A stretch of DNA of 64,000 nt, from contig NZ_UWFA01000131.1 of the NCBI RefSeq assembly GCF_900601905.1, forward strand, positions 146,385-210,384, in the 5' to 3' direction. The position numbers were made by a program, and so were the translations under genes. The DNA comes from Pseudomonas viridiflava. Lineage in GTDB: Bacteria; Pseudomonadota; Gammaproteobacteria; Pseudomonadales; Pseudomonadaceae. Shown one piece after another: positions 47,216 to 57,875 of the stretch (positions are counted from its first letter, which is position 1; each line of letters opens with the position of its first letter). The notes beneath the pieces were generated by a model, which made no database searches, had not been told where the DNA came from, and was given only the letters and a program-made list of their open reading frames with translations.

Positions 47216-48294
47216 TGAACCAACCCTTGATGGTCACCGCTGCACAAAAAATCGGCCCCAAAGGCACGGCAGCCGTGGGCGTTATCGTGCTCGCGATTTT
47301 GCTGGCGATGCCCTTGCTGTCCTTGTTGCCCGCCGACAACAGCTTTCAGGTGTCGGCCTACACCCTGACTTTGGTAGGCAAGATTCTCTGCTACGCCATT
47401 GTCGCGCTGGCACTGGATCTGGTCTGGGGCTACGCCGGGCTGCTGTCCCTGGGCCACGGGCTGTTTTTCGCCCTCGGCGGCTATGCCATGGGCATGTACC
47501 TGATGCGCCAGGCGGCAGGCGATGGCTTGCCTGCGTTCATGACTTTTCTGTCGTGGACCGAAATGCCCTGGTACTGGGCAGGCACCGATAATTTCCTGTG
47601 GGCCATGTGCCTGGTAGTGCTCGCACCTGGCTTGCTGGCGCTGGTGTTCGGCTTTTTCGCCTTCCGTTCGCGGATCAAGGGCGTGTACTTCTCGATCATG
47701 ACCCAGGCCCTGACTTTTGCCGGGATGCTGCTGTTCTTTCGCAACGAGACCGGCTTTGGCGGCAACAACGGCTTCACCAACTTCCGCAGCATTCTGGGCT
47801 TCAGCATCAGCTCGCAAGGCACCCGTGCGACGCTGTTTCTGGCGACCGTGATGCTGCTGGTGGTCAGCCTGTACATCGGCTGGCGTCTGGCACAGAGCAA
47901 ATTTGGCCGGGTCCTGACCGCCCTGCGCGACGCGGAAAACCGTCTGATGTTCTGCGGCTACGACCCACGGGGTTTCAAATTGTTTGTCTGGGTGTTGAGC
48001 GCTGTAATGTGCGGGCTGGCGGGGGCGTTGTATGTGCCGCAAGTGGGCATCATCAACCCCAGCGAAATGTCGCCGACCAACTCCATTGAAGCCGCGGTCT
48101 GGGTTGCCTTGGGCGGGCGCGGCACGCTGATCGGCCCGTTGTTGGGCGCTGGCGTGGTCAATGGCATGAAGAGTTGGTTCACCGTGGCCTTCCCGGAGTA
48201 CTGGCTGTTCTTCCTTGGCGCGCTGTTCATCATCGTGACGCTGTATCTGCCCAAAGGCGTGATCGGTTTGCTCAAGAAGAGGAGCGAACAATGA
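47215..48294 (+). CDS. urtC: Urea ABC transporter permease UrtC
   Basis: This 359-residue LivM-type permease is the second membrane subunit. It has AIVALALDLVWGYAGLLSLGH and GHGLFFALGGYAMGMYLMRQ in the first half and YVPQVGIINPSEMSPTNSIE, then WVALGGRGTLIGPLLGA, in the second. It has about ten membrane helices. Its start and stop overlap urtB and urtD by one and four bases. Confidence 0.96.
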   Translation: MNQPLMVTAAQKIGPKGTAAVGVIVLAILLAMPLLSLLPADNSFQVSAYTLTLVGKILCYAIVALALDLVWGYAGLLSLGHGLFFALGGYAMGMYLMRQAAGDGLPAFMTFLSWTEMPWYWAGTDNFLWAMCLVVLAPGLLALVFGFFAFRSRIKGVYFSIMTQALTFAGMLLFFRNETGFGGNNGFTNFRSILGFSISSQGTRATLFLATVMLLVVSLYIGWRLAQSKFGRVLTALRDAENRLMFCGYDPRGFKLFVWVLSAVMCGLAGALYVPQVGIINPSEMSPTNSIEAAVWVALGGRGTLIGPLLGAGVVNGMKSWFTVAFPEYWLFFLGALFIIVTLYLPKGVIGLLKKRSEQ

Positions 48295-49151
48295 AAACCA
48301 CTCCGACACCTGCATTCATGCTCGAACCGATTCTTGAGCCCAACTCCGATATTGGCACCAGCCGTGATGCCATCGGTCTCGGGCAAGCAGCGGGCAAAGG
48401 GCTCAATACCCGACATGGCACGATCCTGACCCTGGAAGACATCAGCGTCAGCTTCGATGGTTTCAAGGCCCTCAACGATCTGAACCTGTACATCAGCGTC
48501 GGCGAGTTGCGCTGCATCATCGGCCCCAACGGCGCAGGCAAGACCACGCTGATGGACGTGATCACCGGCAAGACGCGCCCCAGCCATGGCAAGGCCTGGT
48601 TCGGCGAAACCCTGGACCTGACCCAGATGAGCGAAGTTGAAATCGCTCAGGCGGGCATCGGCCGCAAGTTTCAGAAGCCCACGGTGTTCGAAGCCCTGAG
48701 CGTGTTCGAGAACCTGGAACTGGCGCAGAAAACCGACAAATCGGTGTGGGCCAGCCTGCGAGCCAGACTCAGCGGCGAACAACGCGACCGCATCGACGAG
48801 GTGCTGGAAACCATTCGTCTGACCTCCTCCCTGCAGCGCCCGGCGGGCTTGTTGTCTCACGGGCAGAAGCAGTTTCTGGAGATCGGCATGTTGCTGGTCC
48901 AGGACCCGCAACTACTGCTGCTGGACGAACCGGTCGCGGGCATGACCGACGCTGAAACCGAGTTCACTGCCGAGCTGTTCAAGAGCCTGGCGGTCAAGCA
49001 TTCGCTGATGGTGGTGGAACACGATATGGGCTTCGTCGGCTCGATTGCCGACCACGTCACCGTCTTGCACCAGGGCAGCGTCCTGGCCGAAGGGTCGCTG
49101 GCAGATGTGCAGGCGGATGAAAGGGTGATCGAGGTTTACCTCGGAAGATAA
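48291..49151 (+). CDS. urtD: Urea ABC transporter ATPase UrtD
   Basis: This 286-residue ATPase has a roughly 40-residue N-terminal extension, then the LivG-type fold. Walker A is GPNGAGKTTLMD, the signature is the atypical LLSHGQKQFLEIGMLL and Walker B is LLLLDEPVAGM. The LSHGQ form of the signature is usual for UrtD. It begins at ATG 48291 inside the urtC stop. A REP element separates it from urtE. Confidence 0.96.
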   Translation: MKTTPTPAFMLEPILEPNSDIGTSRDAIGLGQAAGKGLNTRHGTILTLEDISVSFDGFKALNDLNLYISVGELRCIIGPNGAGKTTLMDVITGKTRPSHGKAWFGETLDLTQMSEVEIAQAGIGRKFQKPTVFEALSVFENLELAQKTDKSVWASLRARLSGEQRDRIDEVLETIRLTSSLQRPAGLLSHGQKQFLEIGMLLVQDPQLLLLDEPVAGMTDAETEFTAELFKSLAVKHSLMVVEHDMGFVGSIADHVTVLHQGSVLAEGSLADVQADERVIEVYLGR

Positions 49152-49158
49152 TTGATTC

Positions 49159-49251
49159 TGTTGGAGCGAGGCTTGCCCGCGAACCAGGCACCTCGGTTAC
49201 ACAGACACACCTCGTTAACGTTCTTCGCGGGCAAGCCTCGCTCCAACAGAA
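49159..49251. repeat. REP palindrome pair between urtD and urtE
   Basis: The arms are TTGGAGCGAGGCTTGCCCGC and GCGGGCAAGCCTCGCTCCAA. It interrupts an otherwise compact operon, so it may form a processing or stability point in the urt mRNA. Confidence 0.9.
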
Positions 49252-49269
49252 CTAATAGAGACCGACTAA

Positions 49270-49968
49270 ATGCTCCAGGTCGAAAAGCTTCACCAATACT
49301 ACGGCGGTAGCCACATCCTGCGCGGCCTGTCCTTTGAGGTTAAGGTCGGTGAAGTGACGTGCCTGCTGGGCCGCAACGGCGTGGGCAAGACCACGCTGCT
49401 CAAGGTACTCATGGGCCTGCTGCCTGCCAAAGAAGGCGCAGTCCAGTGGGAAGGTAAAACCATTACCGGCTTCAAACCCCATCAGCGGGTGCATTCCGGG
49501 ATCGCCTACGTGCCCCAGGGCCGGGAGATTTTCGGACGGCTGACCGTGGAAGAAAACCTGCTCATGGGGCTTTCTCGATTCGGCGCGAAGGAAGCCAGGG
49601 AAGTGCCCGCGTTCATCTACGAGCTGTTCCCGGTGCTGCTGCAAATGAAGCATCGTCGCGGTGGCGATCTGTCCGGCGGCCAGCAACAGCAACTGGCGAT
49701 TGGTCGTGCACTGGCCAGCCGTCCACGGCTGCTGATTCTCGACGAACCTACCGAGGGCATTCAGCCGTCGGTGATCAAGGAAATCGGCGCCGTAATCAAA
49801 AAGCTCGCGGACCGCGGCGACATGGCGATTCTGCTGGTTGAACAGTTCTACGACTTTGCCGCAGAGTTGGCCGATCAGTACCTGGTGATGTCTCGGGGCG
49901 AGATTGTGCAGCAAGGCCGTGGCGAAAATATGGAAGCCGAAGGTGTACGTGGTCTGGTGACCATCTGA
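49270..49968 (+). CDS. urtE: Urea ABC transporter ATPase UrtE
   Basis: This 232-residue LivF-type ATPase is the second nucleotide-binding subunit. Walker A is GRNGVGKTTLLK, the signature is LSGGQQQQLAIGRAL and Walker B is LLILDEPTEGIQPSVI, the IQPS form typical of UrtE. It starts MLQVEKLHQYYGGSHILRGL. ureD follows 48 bases later, linking import to urease. Confidence 0.97.
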   Translation: MLQVEKLHQYYGGSHILRGLSFEVKVGEVTCLLGRNGVGKTTLLKVLMGLLPAKEGAVQWEGKTITGFKPHQRVHSGIAYVPQGREIFGRLTVEENLLMGLSRFGAKEAREVPAFIYELFPVLLQMKHRRGGDLSGGQQQQLAIGRALASRPRLLILDEPTEGIQPSVIKEIGAVIKKLADRGDMAILLVEQFYDFAAELADQYLVMSRGEIVQQGRGENMEAEGVRGLVTI

Positions 49969-50016
49969 CATGTATTCCGTTAAGGTGCTTAGCCCACGAA
50001 CCAGGACCGCCGCACT

Positions 50017-50856
50017 ATGAACCTGCCCGCCCACACCGCGCTGTTCACCCCCAGCTGGCATGCCGAGCTGGAGCTGGGCTACGGGCGTTTTGGCGGCAGC
50101 ACGCGGCCGACCCAGCGCCGGCACAAAGGCCCGCTGCGGGTACAAAAACACCTGTACGCCGAAGGCCCGCAGGTCTGCCAGCACATTATTGTTCACCCGC
50201 CCGGTGGCATTGCCGGGGGTGACCGACTGGACATCAGCGCCCGTGTCGGCCCGGATGCCTGGGCCCAACTGACCAGCCCCGGCGCGGCCAAGTGGTATCG
50301 CGCAGCAGGTGCAGCGTATCAACAGCTCGACCTTAACGTGGCACCCGGCGCGACCCTTGAGTGGCTGCCCCAGGAAACCATCGTATTCAGCGCGGCTCAG
50401 GCCGAACTGACGACCCGTATCGAGCTGCAGGGCGATGCCAGACTGTTTTACTGGGACGTCGTGGCGCTGGGCAGACCGGCGAGCGGCGAGCGCTTCGAGA
50501 GCGGGCATTTTCAGGCTCGGCTGGACATTCGCCGGGATGGCAAGTTGCTGTGGCACGAACGGCAACGAATCATCGGCGGCGACGGCTTGCTGAATTCGCC
50601 GATTGGCCTGGATGGCAAAACCGTGTTTGGCACTTTGCTGGTGACCGGCGAGTTGGACAGCGAACTGCTCGAAGCCTGTCGCTCGCTGTCGGGCCCGGTA
50701 CGTGGCGACCTGACCCAACTCCCCGGCTTGCTGGTGGCCCGCTGCCTGGCTGACGAGGCGCTGCATGCCCGGGCCTGGATGATCGAATTATGGAAACTGC
50801 TGCGCCCGGCCCTGTTAGGCCGCGAGGCCGTGGCACCGAGGATCTGGAGTACTTGA
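50017..50856 (+). CDS. ureD: Urease accessory protein UreD
   Basis: This 279-residue chaperone helps load nickel into urease together with UreF and UreG. It has the family segments [42 protein letters not shown] and [14 protein letters not shown]. The ATG at 50017 gives the usual length. It is the first gene of the urease structural cluster. UreE, UreF and UreG are absent from the window, as in P. aeruginosa where they lie apart. Confidence 0.96.
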   Translation: MNLPAHTALFTPSWHAELELGYGRFGGSTRPTQRRHKGPLRVQKHLYAEGPQVCQHIIVHPPGGIAGGDRLDISARVGPDAWAQLTSPGAAKWYRAAGAAYQQLDLNVAPGATLEWLPQETIVFSAAQAELTTRIELQGDARLFYWDVVALGRPASGERFESGHFQARLDIRRDGKLLWHERQRIIGGDGLLNSPIGLDGKTVFGTLLVTGELDSELLEACRSLSGPVRGDLTQLPGLLVARCLADEALHARAWMIELWKLLRPALLGREAVAPRIWST

Positions 50857-50867
50857 TATAGAACCTG

Positions 50868-50919
50868 CTGGAGCGAGGCTTGTGTGGGAGCGGCCCAGAC
50901 CAAGCACCGCTCCCACAGG
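50868..50919. repeat. Truncated, chimeric REP
   Basis: A half element (CTGGAGCGAGGCTTG) is joined directly to a second small palindrome (TGTGGGAGCGG ... CCGCTCCCACAG). The right half of the first element is missing. Confidence 0.8.
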
Positions 50920-50956
50920 GATTGCTGGCAACCCAAATTTTTATACGGATTGAACA

Positions 50957-51259
50957 ATGGACCTGACCCCACGCGAAAAAGACAAGATGCTGATTTTCAC
51001 TGCCGGTCTGGTTGCCGAAAGGCGTCTGGCCCGTGGCGTGAAGCTCAACTACCCGGAAGCCATGGCCTATATCTCGGCGGCACTGCTGGAAGGCGCACGA
51101 GACGGCCAGACCGTGGCTGACCTGATGCATTACGGCACCACCCTGCTGAGCCGTGAACAAGTGATGGACGGCATCCCGGAAATGATCCCGGAGATCCAGG
51201 TCGAGGCGACCTTCCCGGATGGCACCAAGCTGGTGACTGTGCATCAGCCCATTGCCTGA
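50957..51259 (+). CDS. ureA: Urease gamma subunit UreA
   Basis: This 100-residue subunit of the urease apoenzyme matches the family end to end: [40 protein letters not shown] and a final [14 protein letters not shown]. It is separated from ureB by two acetyltransferase genes, all on the same strand. Confidence 0.97.
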   Translation: MDLTPREKDKMLIFTAGLVAERRLARGVKLNYPEAMAYISAALLEGARDGQTVADLMHYGTTLLSREQVMDGIPEMIPEIQVEATFPDGTKLVTVHQPIA

Positions 51260-51289
51260 ACCATCCATGACAAGACTGTGGGAACGATC

Positions 51290-51829
51290 ATGAGTAATGC
51301 AATTCGCGACGCACTGCCTGCTGATCTGCCTGGAATTCTGGCGATCTACAACGACGCGGTGCTCAACACCACCGCGATCTGGAACGAGCAGCCCGTGGAC
51401 CTTGCCAACCGTCAGGCCTGGTTTGATGCGCGTCAGACCCAGGGCTATCCGATTCTGGTGGCCGTCGATGACGAACAGCAGGTCGTGGGGTATTCATCGT
51501 TCGGCGACTGGCGGCCTTTCGAGGGTTTTCGCCACACCGTGGAGCATTCGGTTTACGTGCGCGCCGACCAGCGCGGCAAAGGCTTCGGGCCCAAGCTGAT
51601 GAAAGCGCTGATCGACCGCGCCCGGCTTTGTGACAAACACATGATGGTAGCGGCCATCGAAAGCGGCAACGCGGCCTCCATCGGTTTGCATGAGCGACTA
51701 GGCTTCATCATCACCGGCGCGATGCCCCAGGTGGGCACCAAGTTCGGACGCTGGCTGGACCTGACCTTCATGCAGCTGGATCTGTCCCCTGGCGCAGCGG
51801 CTCCAGCGTCGCAAGCACCGGCCCGATAA
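51290..51829 (+). CDS. mddA: GNAT acetyltransferase, MddA/PAT-like
   Basis: This 179-residue GNAT enzyme resembles MddA of P. aeruginosa (PA4866), which acetylates methionine sulfoximine and sulfone, and the related phosphinothricin acetyltransferases. It has ILAIYNDAVLNTTAIWNEQP, GYSSFGDWRPFEGFRHTVEH, the acetyl-CoA loop RGKGFGPKLMKALI and SIGLHERLGF. Its place between ureA and ureB is as in PAO1. A link to nitrogen metabolism is plausible, since sulfoximine inhibits glutamine synthetase, but unproven. ATG 51290 is chosen over a start at 51278 because the family begins MSNAIRDA. Confidence 0.88.
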   Translation: MSNAIRDALPADLPGILAIYNDAVLNTTAIWNEQPVDLANRQAWFDARQTQGYPILVAVDDEQQVVGYSSFGDWRPFEGFRHTVEHSVYVRADQRGKGFGPKLMKALIDRARLCDKHMMVAAIESGNAASIGLHERLGFIITGAMPQVGTKFGRWLDLTFMQLDLSPGAAAPASQAPAR

Positions 51830-52695
<866 letters not shown>

Positions 52696-52709
52696 AACAA
52701 AACTTCACC

Positions 52710-52801
52710 TGTTGGAGCGAGGCTTGCCCGCGAAGAACGATAACGCGGTACGTCTGCGCCACCGCAGCGCCTGGTTCGCGGGCAAGCCTCGCTCCAACAG
52801 T
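52710..52801. repeat. REP palindrome pair between ureB and ureC
   Basis: The arms are GTTGGAGCGAGGCTTGCCCG and CGGGCAAGCCTCGCTCCAAC. Like the one between urtD and urtE, it splits a metabolic operon. Confidence 0.9.
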
Positions 52802-52828
52802 GACCGACTTTGAATTCAAGGAATCGCC

Positions 52829-54529
52829 ATGAAAATCAGCCGACAAGCCTACGCCGACATGTTCGGCCCCACCGTGGGCGACCGTGTGCGGTTGGCCGAT
52901 ACCGAGTTGTGGATCGAAGTCGAAAAGGACTTCACCACCTATGGTGAAGAAGTGAAGTTCGGCGGTGGCAAGGTCATTCGTGACGGCATGGGCCAGGGTC
53001 AGCTGATGGCTGCCGAGGTAGTGGACACGCTGATCACCAACGCCCTGATCGTGGACCATTGGGGCATCGTCAAGGCGGACGTTGGCATCAAGAATGGCCG
53101 CATCGCCGCCATCGGCAAAGCCGGTAACCCGGACATCCAGCCCGACGTGACCATCGCCATCGGCGCAGCCACGGAAATCATCGCGGGCGAAGGCATGATC
53201 CTCACCGCAGGCGGCGTCGACACCCACATCCACTTCATCTGCCCGCAGCAAATCGAAGAAGCGCTGATGAGCGGCGTCACCACGATGATCGGCGGCGGCA
53301 CCGGCCCGGCGACCGGCACCAACGCCACCACCGTAACCCCAGGGCCGTGGCACATGGCGCGCATGCTCCAGGCAGCGGACTCGTTCCCGATGAACATCGG
53401 ATTTACCGGCAAGGGCAACGTCAGCCTGCCGGGTCCACTGATCGAGCAGGTCAAGGCTGGCGCCATCGGCCTCAAGCTCCACGAAGACTGGGGCACCACC
53501 CCCGCTGCCATCGACAACTGCCTGAGCGTCGCGGACGAATACGACGTGCAAGTGGCGATTCACAGCGACACGCTGAACGAGTCCGGCTTCGTCGAGACCA
53601 CTCTGGCGGCGTTCAAGAATCGCACCATCCACACCTATCACACCGAAGGCGCGGGCGGCGGTCACGCGCCGGACATCATCAAGGCCTGTGGCTTCCCCAA
53701 CGTGCTGCCCAGCTCCACCAACCCGACCCGGCCGTTCACCCGTAACACCATCGACGAGCACCTGGACATGCTGATGGTCTGCCATCACCTGGACCCGAGC
53801 ATCGCCGAGGACGTGGCCTTCGCCGAAAGCCGCATTCGCCGGGAAACCATCGCTGCCGAAGACATCCTGCATGACCTGGGCGCGTTCTCGATGCTCAGCT
53901 CCGACAGCCAGGCCATGGGCCGGGTCGGCGAAGTGATCATGCGCACCTGGCAGACCGCCGACAAAATGAAACGACAGCGCGGCCCGCTGCCGGGAGATGG
54001 CGAGGGCAACGATAACTTCCGCGCCAAGCGCTACATCGCCAAATACACCATTAACCCCGCGATCACCCACGGCATCAGCCATGAAGTCGGCTCGGTGGAA
54101 GTCGGCAAGTGGGCTGACCTGGTGCTCTGGCGCCCGGCGTTCTTCGGCGTCAAACCCACGCTGATTCTCAAGGGCGGCGCCATCGCTGCCAGCCTGATGG
54201 GCGACGCCAACGCCTCGATCCCGACGCCGCAACCGGTGCATTACCGCCCGATGTTCGCCAGCTACGGCAGCTCGCTGCACGCTACCAGCCTGACATTCAT
54301 CAGCCAGGCTGCGCTGGATGCCGGGGTACCGCAATCACTGGGCTTGAAGAAGACCATCGCCGTGGTAAAGGGCTGCCGCAGCGTGCAGAAGAAAGACCTG
54401 ATCCATAACGACTACCTGCCCACCATCGACGTTGACCCGCAGACCTACCAGGTCAAGGCCGATGGCGTGTTGCTGTGGTGCGAACCGGCAGAGGTGCTGC
54501 CGATGGCGCAGCGGTATTTTCTGTTTTGA
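52829..54529 (+). CDS. ureC: Urease alpha subunit UreC
   Basis: This 566-residue catalytic subunit hydrolyses urea to ammonia and carbamate at a two-nickel centre. The nickel ligands are His133 and His135 ([12 protein letters not shown]). The carbamylated lysine is Lys216 in [12 protein letters not shown], and the flap is in [20 protein letters not shown]. The family opening [20 protein letters not shown] is intact. It is the last urease gene in the window. Confidence 0.98.
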   Translation: MKISRQAYADMFGPTVGDRVRLADTELWIEVEKDFTTYGEEVKFGGGKVIRDGMGQGQLMAAEVVDTLITNALIVDHWGIVKADVGIKNGRIAAIGKAGNPDIQPDVTIAIGAATEIIAGEGMILTAGGVDTHIHFICPQQIEEALMSGVTTMIGGGTGPATGTNATTVTPGPWHMARMLQAADSFPMNIGFTGKGNVSLPGPLIEQVKAGAIGLKLHEDWGTTPAAIDNCLSVADEYDVQVAIHSDTLNESGFVETTLAAFKNRTIHTYHTEGAGGGHAPDIIKACGFPNVLPSSTNPTRPFTRNTIDEHLDMLMVCHHLDPSIAEDVAFAESRIRRETIAAEDILHDLGAFSMLSSDSQAMGRVGEVIMRTWQTADKMKRQRGPLPGDGEGNDNFRAKRYIAKYTINPAITHGISHEVGSVEVGKWADLVLWRPAFFGVKPTLILKGGAIAASLMGDANASIPTPQPVHYRPMFASYGSSLHATSLTFISQAALDAGVPQSLGLKKTIAVVKGCRSVQKKDLIHNDYLPTIDVDPQTYQVKADGVLLWCEPAEVLPMAQRYFLF

Positions 54530-54562
54530 TGTCTACACCCGCGCATGCTTCGTGATCGCTTT

Positions 54563-54617
54563 CCCGGCTAAAGCCGGTCCCACGCGTTATAGGCAGGTGG
54601 GACCGGCTTCAGCCGCG
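54563..54617. repeat. Palindrome of a second repeat family after ureC
   Basis: CGGCTAAAGCCGGTCCCAC and GTGGGACCGGCTTCAGCCG form a near-perfect inverted repeat with a short centre. Its sequence differs from the GGAGCGAG elements, and it could end the ureC transcript. Confidence 0.8.
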
Positions 54618-54624
54618 AGCAGGT

Positions 54625-54879
54625 CTAGCGCTTGAGGATGCCGATAAAAGTCTCATCGCTGTCCAGCAGCTTCAGAGTCTGAAGAGAGTCGTTAATGGCA
54701 TCCAGCAGGCCCAGGTCTTCAGAGCTCGCCGTACCGTTGATTGCCCGGCGCATCGCAAGGTAGAAACCGAGTTTGCCGAACGCTACATCATCCAGCCGGC
54801 TGCTTTTCTTACTGACCACATTTTGCGCTGCCTGATTGATCTGCGTTTCGACGAATGCTTCAAAGTCCGCTTTTGACAT
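54625..54879 (-). CDS. Small hypothetical helical protein
   Basis: I do not recognise this 84-residue soluble protein. It looks fully helical: MSKADFEAFVETQINQAAQN, then DDVAFGKLGFYLAMRRAING and LDAINDSLQTLKLL. The start ATG 54879 has a GGAGAACG site ahead. It is divergent from the histidine kinase gene, with about 170 bases between. Codon use looks like that of the backbone, so it is likely real. Confidence 0.72.
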   Translation of the reverse strand: MSKADFEAFVETQINQAAQNVVSKKSSRLDDVAFGKLGFYLAMRRAINGTASSEDLGLLDAINDSLQTLKLLDSDETFIGILKR

Positions 54880-55046
54880 GATCGTTCTCCGTTGTCTTTA
54901 TCCCCGCCAATCACGCTACGCCCCGGCGATTTCAGCGTCTACTGACAGAAATGACAGTACAGCCCGATGACGGCCTCGAAACCTTCAAGACAAAGGCTGT
55001 AAGATGCGCCATCTCATCTAAAGCTCCCGCAGCAAGGTAACAAGCT

Positions 55047-56180
55047 ATGCGTCTCTCGGACTTCATCGTTGCTCATGTGGATCGCATCGTCGACGAGTGG
55101 GAAAGTTTCGCAAAAACCATAAAACCCGCCGCTGATTCAATGAACAGCGTCGAGCTGCGCGACCACGCCAAAGAGATTCTGCTGGCTGCTGCACGGGACA
55201 TGAACACCGCGCAGACCAAAGGCGAGCAGAAAGCCAAGTCCCAGGGCGCGGACCTGCAGAAAACCCCGAGTCTCGACGTGGCAGCTGCAAGCCATGGCGA
55301 ACTGCGTCACATGGTGGGTTTCGACCTGGTGCAGATGACGTCCGAGTTTCGCCACCTGCGCGCCAGTGTCATCCGTCTCTGGGTTGAGAGCCTGACGACG
55401 CCGGACCTGGCCTATTTCACCGACATGATCCGTTTCAACGAGGCCATCGACGAAGCGCTGGCCGAGTCCACGGCCGCCTATGCCGAACAGGTTGAACGCT
55501 CGCGGGATATCTTCCTGGCGATCCTCGGCCACGACCTGCGTGCCCCGTTGCAGGCAGTGAGCATGTCCGCCGACCTGCTGGCACGCAAACCCGACCTGGA
55601 TGCCAAATCCCAGAGCTATGTGTCACGGATCAAAAGCAGCACCCGACACATGGGCGCGATGGTCAGCGACCTGCTCGAATTCGTCCGCAGCCGCCTGGGT
55701 GCCAGCCTGCCGGTGGATCGCAAACGCATGGACCTGGCAATTGCCTGCAAGGAGGCCGTCGCCGAAGCCTGCGCCGGGCAACCCGGCTCCAATCCGCGTG
55801 TGGAAATCGACGGCGAAACCGTTGGCTTCTGGGACCGTGGCCGCATCGACCAGCTGTTGCAGAACCTGATCGGCAACGCTCTGCAACACGGTGTCGAGGG
55901 TCAGGAAATCTTCGTCAAAGTCAGCGGCGAGCAGGACCATGTGCAACTGATCGTGCATAACCTGGGCGACCCGATTGCCGAAGACGCGATTGGCAGCATC
56001 TTCGACCCTCTGGTGCGCAGCGTCACCGAAGGCTCCGTGCCTCACGGCCCTTCCACCAGCCTTGGTCTGGGGCTGTTCATCGTCAAGGAAGTGGTCAACG
56101 CCCACGGCGGCAGCATCACCGTGACCTCGAATGTCGGCGACGGCACGACGTTTACCGTGGTGCTGCCCAAGAGTGTTTAG
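55047..56180 (+). CDS. Cytoplasmic sensor histidine kinase
   Basis: This 377-residue kinase has no membrane helix. Residues 1-150 are a helical sensory part of the RsbRD-type N-terminal kind (HVDRIVDEWESFAKTIKPAA ... IDEALAESTAAYAEQV). The HisKA box is ILGHDLRAPLQAVSMSADLL at about 163-182, with an LGHDLR phospho-acceptor motif. The ATPase domain has the N-box QLLQNLIGNALQHG, a G-box LGLGLFIVKEVVNAHGG and a final GTTFTVVLPK. The ligand and partner regulator are unknown, and no response regulator gene is adjacent. Confidence 0.9.
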   Translation: MRLSDFIVAHVDRIVDEWESFAKTIKPAADSMNSVELRDHAKEILLAAARDMNTAQTKGEQKAKSQGADLQKTPSLDVAAASHGELRHMVGFDLVQMTSEFRHLRASVIRLWVESLTTPDLAYFTDMIRFNEAIDEALAESTAAYAEQVERSRDIFLAILGHDLRAPLQAVSMSADLLARKPDLDAKSQSYVSRIKSSTRHMGAMVSDLLEFVRSRLGASLPVDRKRMDLAIACKEAVAEACAGQPGSNPRVEIDGETVGFWDRGRIDQLLQNLIGNALQHGVEGQEIFVKVSGEQDHVQLIVHNLGDPIAEDAIGSIFDPLVRSVTEGSVPHGPSTSLGLGLFIVKEVVNAHGGSITVTSNVGDGTTFTVVLPKSV

Positions 56181-56209
56181 TGACAAAAAACATCGGCACT
56201 GTGCAAAAC

Positions 56210-56303
56210 CTGTGGGAGCGAGCTTGCTCGCGAAGGGGCCGGTACCTATACAAAGGTTCTGAAGCTGAAACATTGCCTTCGCGAGCAAGCTCGCTCCCAC
56301 AGG
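56210..56303. repeat. REP palindrome pair
   Basis: The arms are CTGTGGGAGCGAGCTTGCTC and GAGCAAGCTCGCTCCCACAG, the same subtype as the element between purH and purD. It lies between the kinase and cbpM 3' ends. Confidence 0.9.
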
Positions 56304-56331
56304 TCAGGTCAGTGTCAGTGCCCGCAACCCA

Positions 56332-56634
56332 TTACCCCGCCAGAAACCGCCCCAGCCGCTGCTTGAGCATGCGGTTCTCGGCGCGCAGGTGGTCGAGTTC
56401 ATCGAGCAAGTCCAGCGCCAGGGCGACGCCTTGCCATTCCAGCTCCAGTTCGCGCTGCAGCCGTGCAGCACGGCGAGCGGTGATCAGGGCGTGATCGTCG
56501 AACAGCCAATCATCAGGCTGGCGCCCCTGCGGTTGGAGAATGCCGTGTTCGACGATCTCGATCACGTAGGCAGCCGGCATGTCGGACGCCTGACAGAATT
56601 GCCTCATATCCAGTTCTACGACCACAGTGGCCAT
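56332..56634 (-). CDS. cbpM: CbpA modulator CbpM
   Basis: This 100-residue MerR-like protein binds and inhibits the DnaJ-type co-chaperone CbpA. It has a winged-helix-like part (ELDMRQFCQASDMPAAYVIE) and DHALITARRAARLQRELELE, then a coiled C-terminal helix (LLDELDHLRAENRMLKQRLG). ATG 56634 is chosen over a TTG at 56640, since a GGAG site lies inside the cbpA tail. It follows cbpA with two bases between, as in E. coli. Confidence 0.9.
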   Translation of the reverse strand: MATVVVELDMRQFCQASDMPAAYVIEIVEHGILQPQGRQPDDWLFDDHALITARRAARLQRELELEWQGVALALDLLDELDHLRAENRMLKQRLGRFLAG

Positions 56635-56636
56635 GA

Positions 56637-57578
56637 TCAATTACTCCATTGAGCCCTCGGGTCAAAGGCGGCCTTGTCGGCCAGCGCTTTCCACAGCTCT
56701 CTGGTGGCGTCATTGGATGGCGGCAGGACCACTTTGATCTGCGCCAACAGATCACCACGTTGCCCTTGTTTGTTCAGCAGGCCATTGCCCTTGATGCGCA
56801 AACGCTGGCCGTTCTGGCTGTCCGGGCGAATGGTCAGGTTGATCTTGCCGGTCAGGGTCGGCACCGCGACTTTCGTACCCAGCGCGACTTCCCACGGCGC
56901 CAGCGGCACAGTGATGATCAGGTCATGGCCTTCCACATCGAACTTCGGATGCGGCGCCAGACGAATGATCAGATACAGATCGCCATTTTCCCCGCCAGCC
57001 ACACCGGGGGCGCCCTGACCTTTGAGGCGGATACGTTCGCCATCGGCAACGCCGGCAGGGATTTTGACATTCAGGGTCTTGGTGACATCCGCCACGCGCT
57101 GACCAGCGGCATTGTGTTGCGGCACCTTGAAGCTGACCTGCTTGGACTCGGCCGACAGTGTCTCTTCAAGAAAAATTGCCAGTTCCATTTCCACGTCCTG
57201 CCCTCTGCGGCCCGGATTGTGCGAACGCCCGCCCTGCTGCGCCCGACCCCCAAAGATCGAGCTGAAAAAATCCGAAAAATCGCCATTCTCGCCGCCGCCA
57301 AAACCGCCTGCGCCACCTCGGCCCTGCCAGCCCGGTGGTGGCTGAAAAGGCCGACCCTGCTGACCGTATTTGCGGATGTCGTCATATTCAGCACGCTTTT
57401 CCGGGCTGCTCAGCACTTCGTAAGCTTCGCTCGCTTCCTTGAACTTGTCTTCGGCGCCCGCTTCTTTGCTGACATCCGGGTGATACCTGCGCGCCAACTT
57501 GCGATAGGCGGTCTTGATCGCCTTGTCATCCGCAGTCGGTTCCACCGCAAGAATCTTGTAATAATCTTTGAAGTCCAT
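56637..57578 (-). CDS. cbpA: Curved DNA-binding protein / DnaJ-like co-chaperone CbpA
   Basis: This 313-residue co-chaperone works with DnaK and binds curved DNA. The J domain (1-70) has [13 protein letters not shown] with the HPD motif. A Gly/Phe-rich linker follows (90-125, [19 protein letters not shown]), then two DnaJ C-terminal domains without the zinc finger that DnaJ has. It is paired with cbpM downstream and is divergent from an Hsp70-like gene. Confidence 0.96.
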   Translation of the reverse strand: MDFKDYYKILAVEPTADDKAIKTAYRKLARRYHPDVSKEAGAEDKFKEASEAYEVLSSPEKRAEYDDIRKYGQQGRPFQPPPGWQGRGGAGGFGGGENGDFSDFFSSIFGGRAQQGGRSHNPGRRGQDVEMELAIFLEETLSAESKQVSFKVPQHNAAGQRVADVTKTLNVKIPAGVADGERIRLKGQGAPGVAGGENGDLYLIIRLAPHPKFDVEGHDLIITVPLAPWEVALGTKVAVPTLTGKINLTIRPDSQNGQRLRIKGNGLLNKQGQRGDLLAQIKVVLPPSNDATRELWKALADKAAFDPRAQWSN

Positions 57579-57875
57579 CTAATGCTCGTCCCCGGTTATG
57601 CCGTGCCTGCGTTTGCGCGGTGCACAGCATCCTCCAATGTGAGGTGTCTGGATCTAATACGTTGAGGTGTATCGGCCGCCAAACCCGCTCACTTGATGCC
57701 TCAAATGTTCGACGGCCCTGTTCAATGACAATTCCCTGAAGATTGGGGGTCGGATCGATGAGTTCAAGTCGGCAGGGCAAATACAGATAACTGTTTATAA
57801 GTGACGGTTGGCCTACGCATCCGCCTTGCGCTGACATACACTGCGCGGCCGTTTTTTGACTGGAACGTAAAAGAC
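57579..57875. promoter_or_regulatory. Divergent spacer between cbpA and the Hsp70-like gene
   Basis: This 297-base region carries no supported gene. It must hold promoters for both flanking chaperone genes. TTATAA near 57804 might be part of a rightward -10 box, but no good -35 matches it, and I see no clear heat-shock sigma-32 sequence. Confidence 0.35.
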
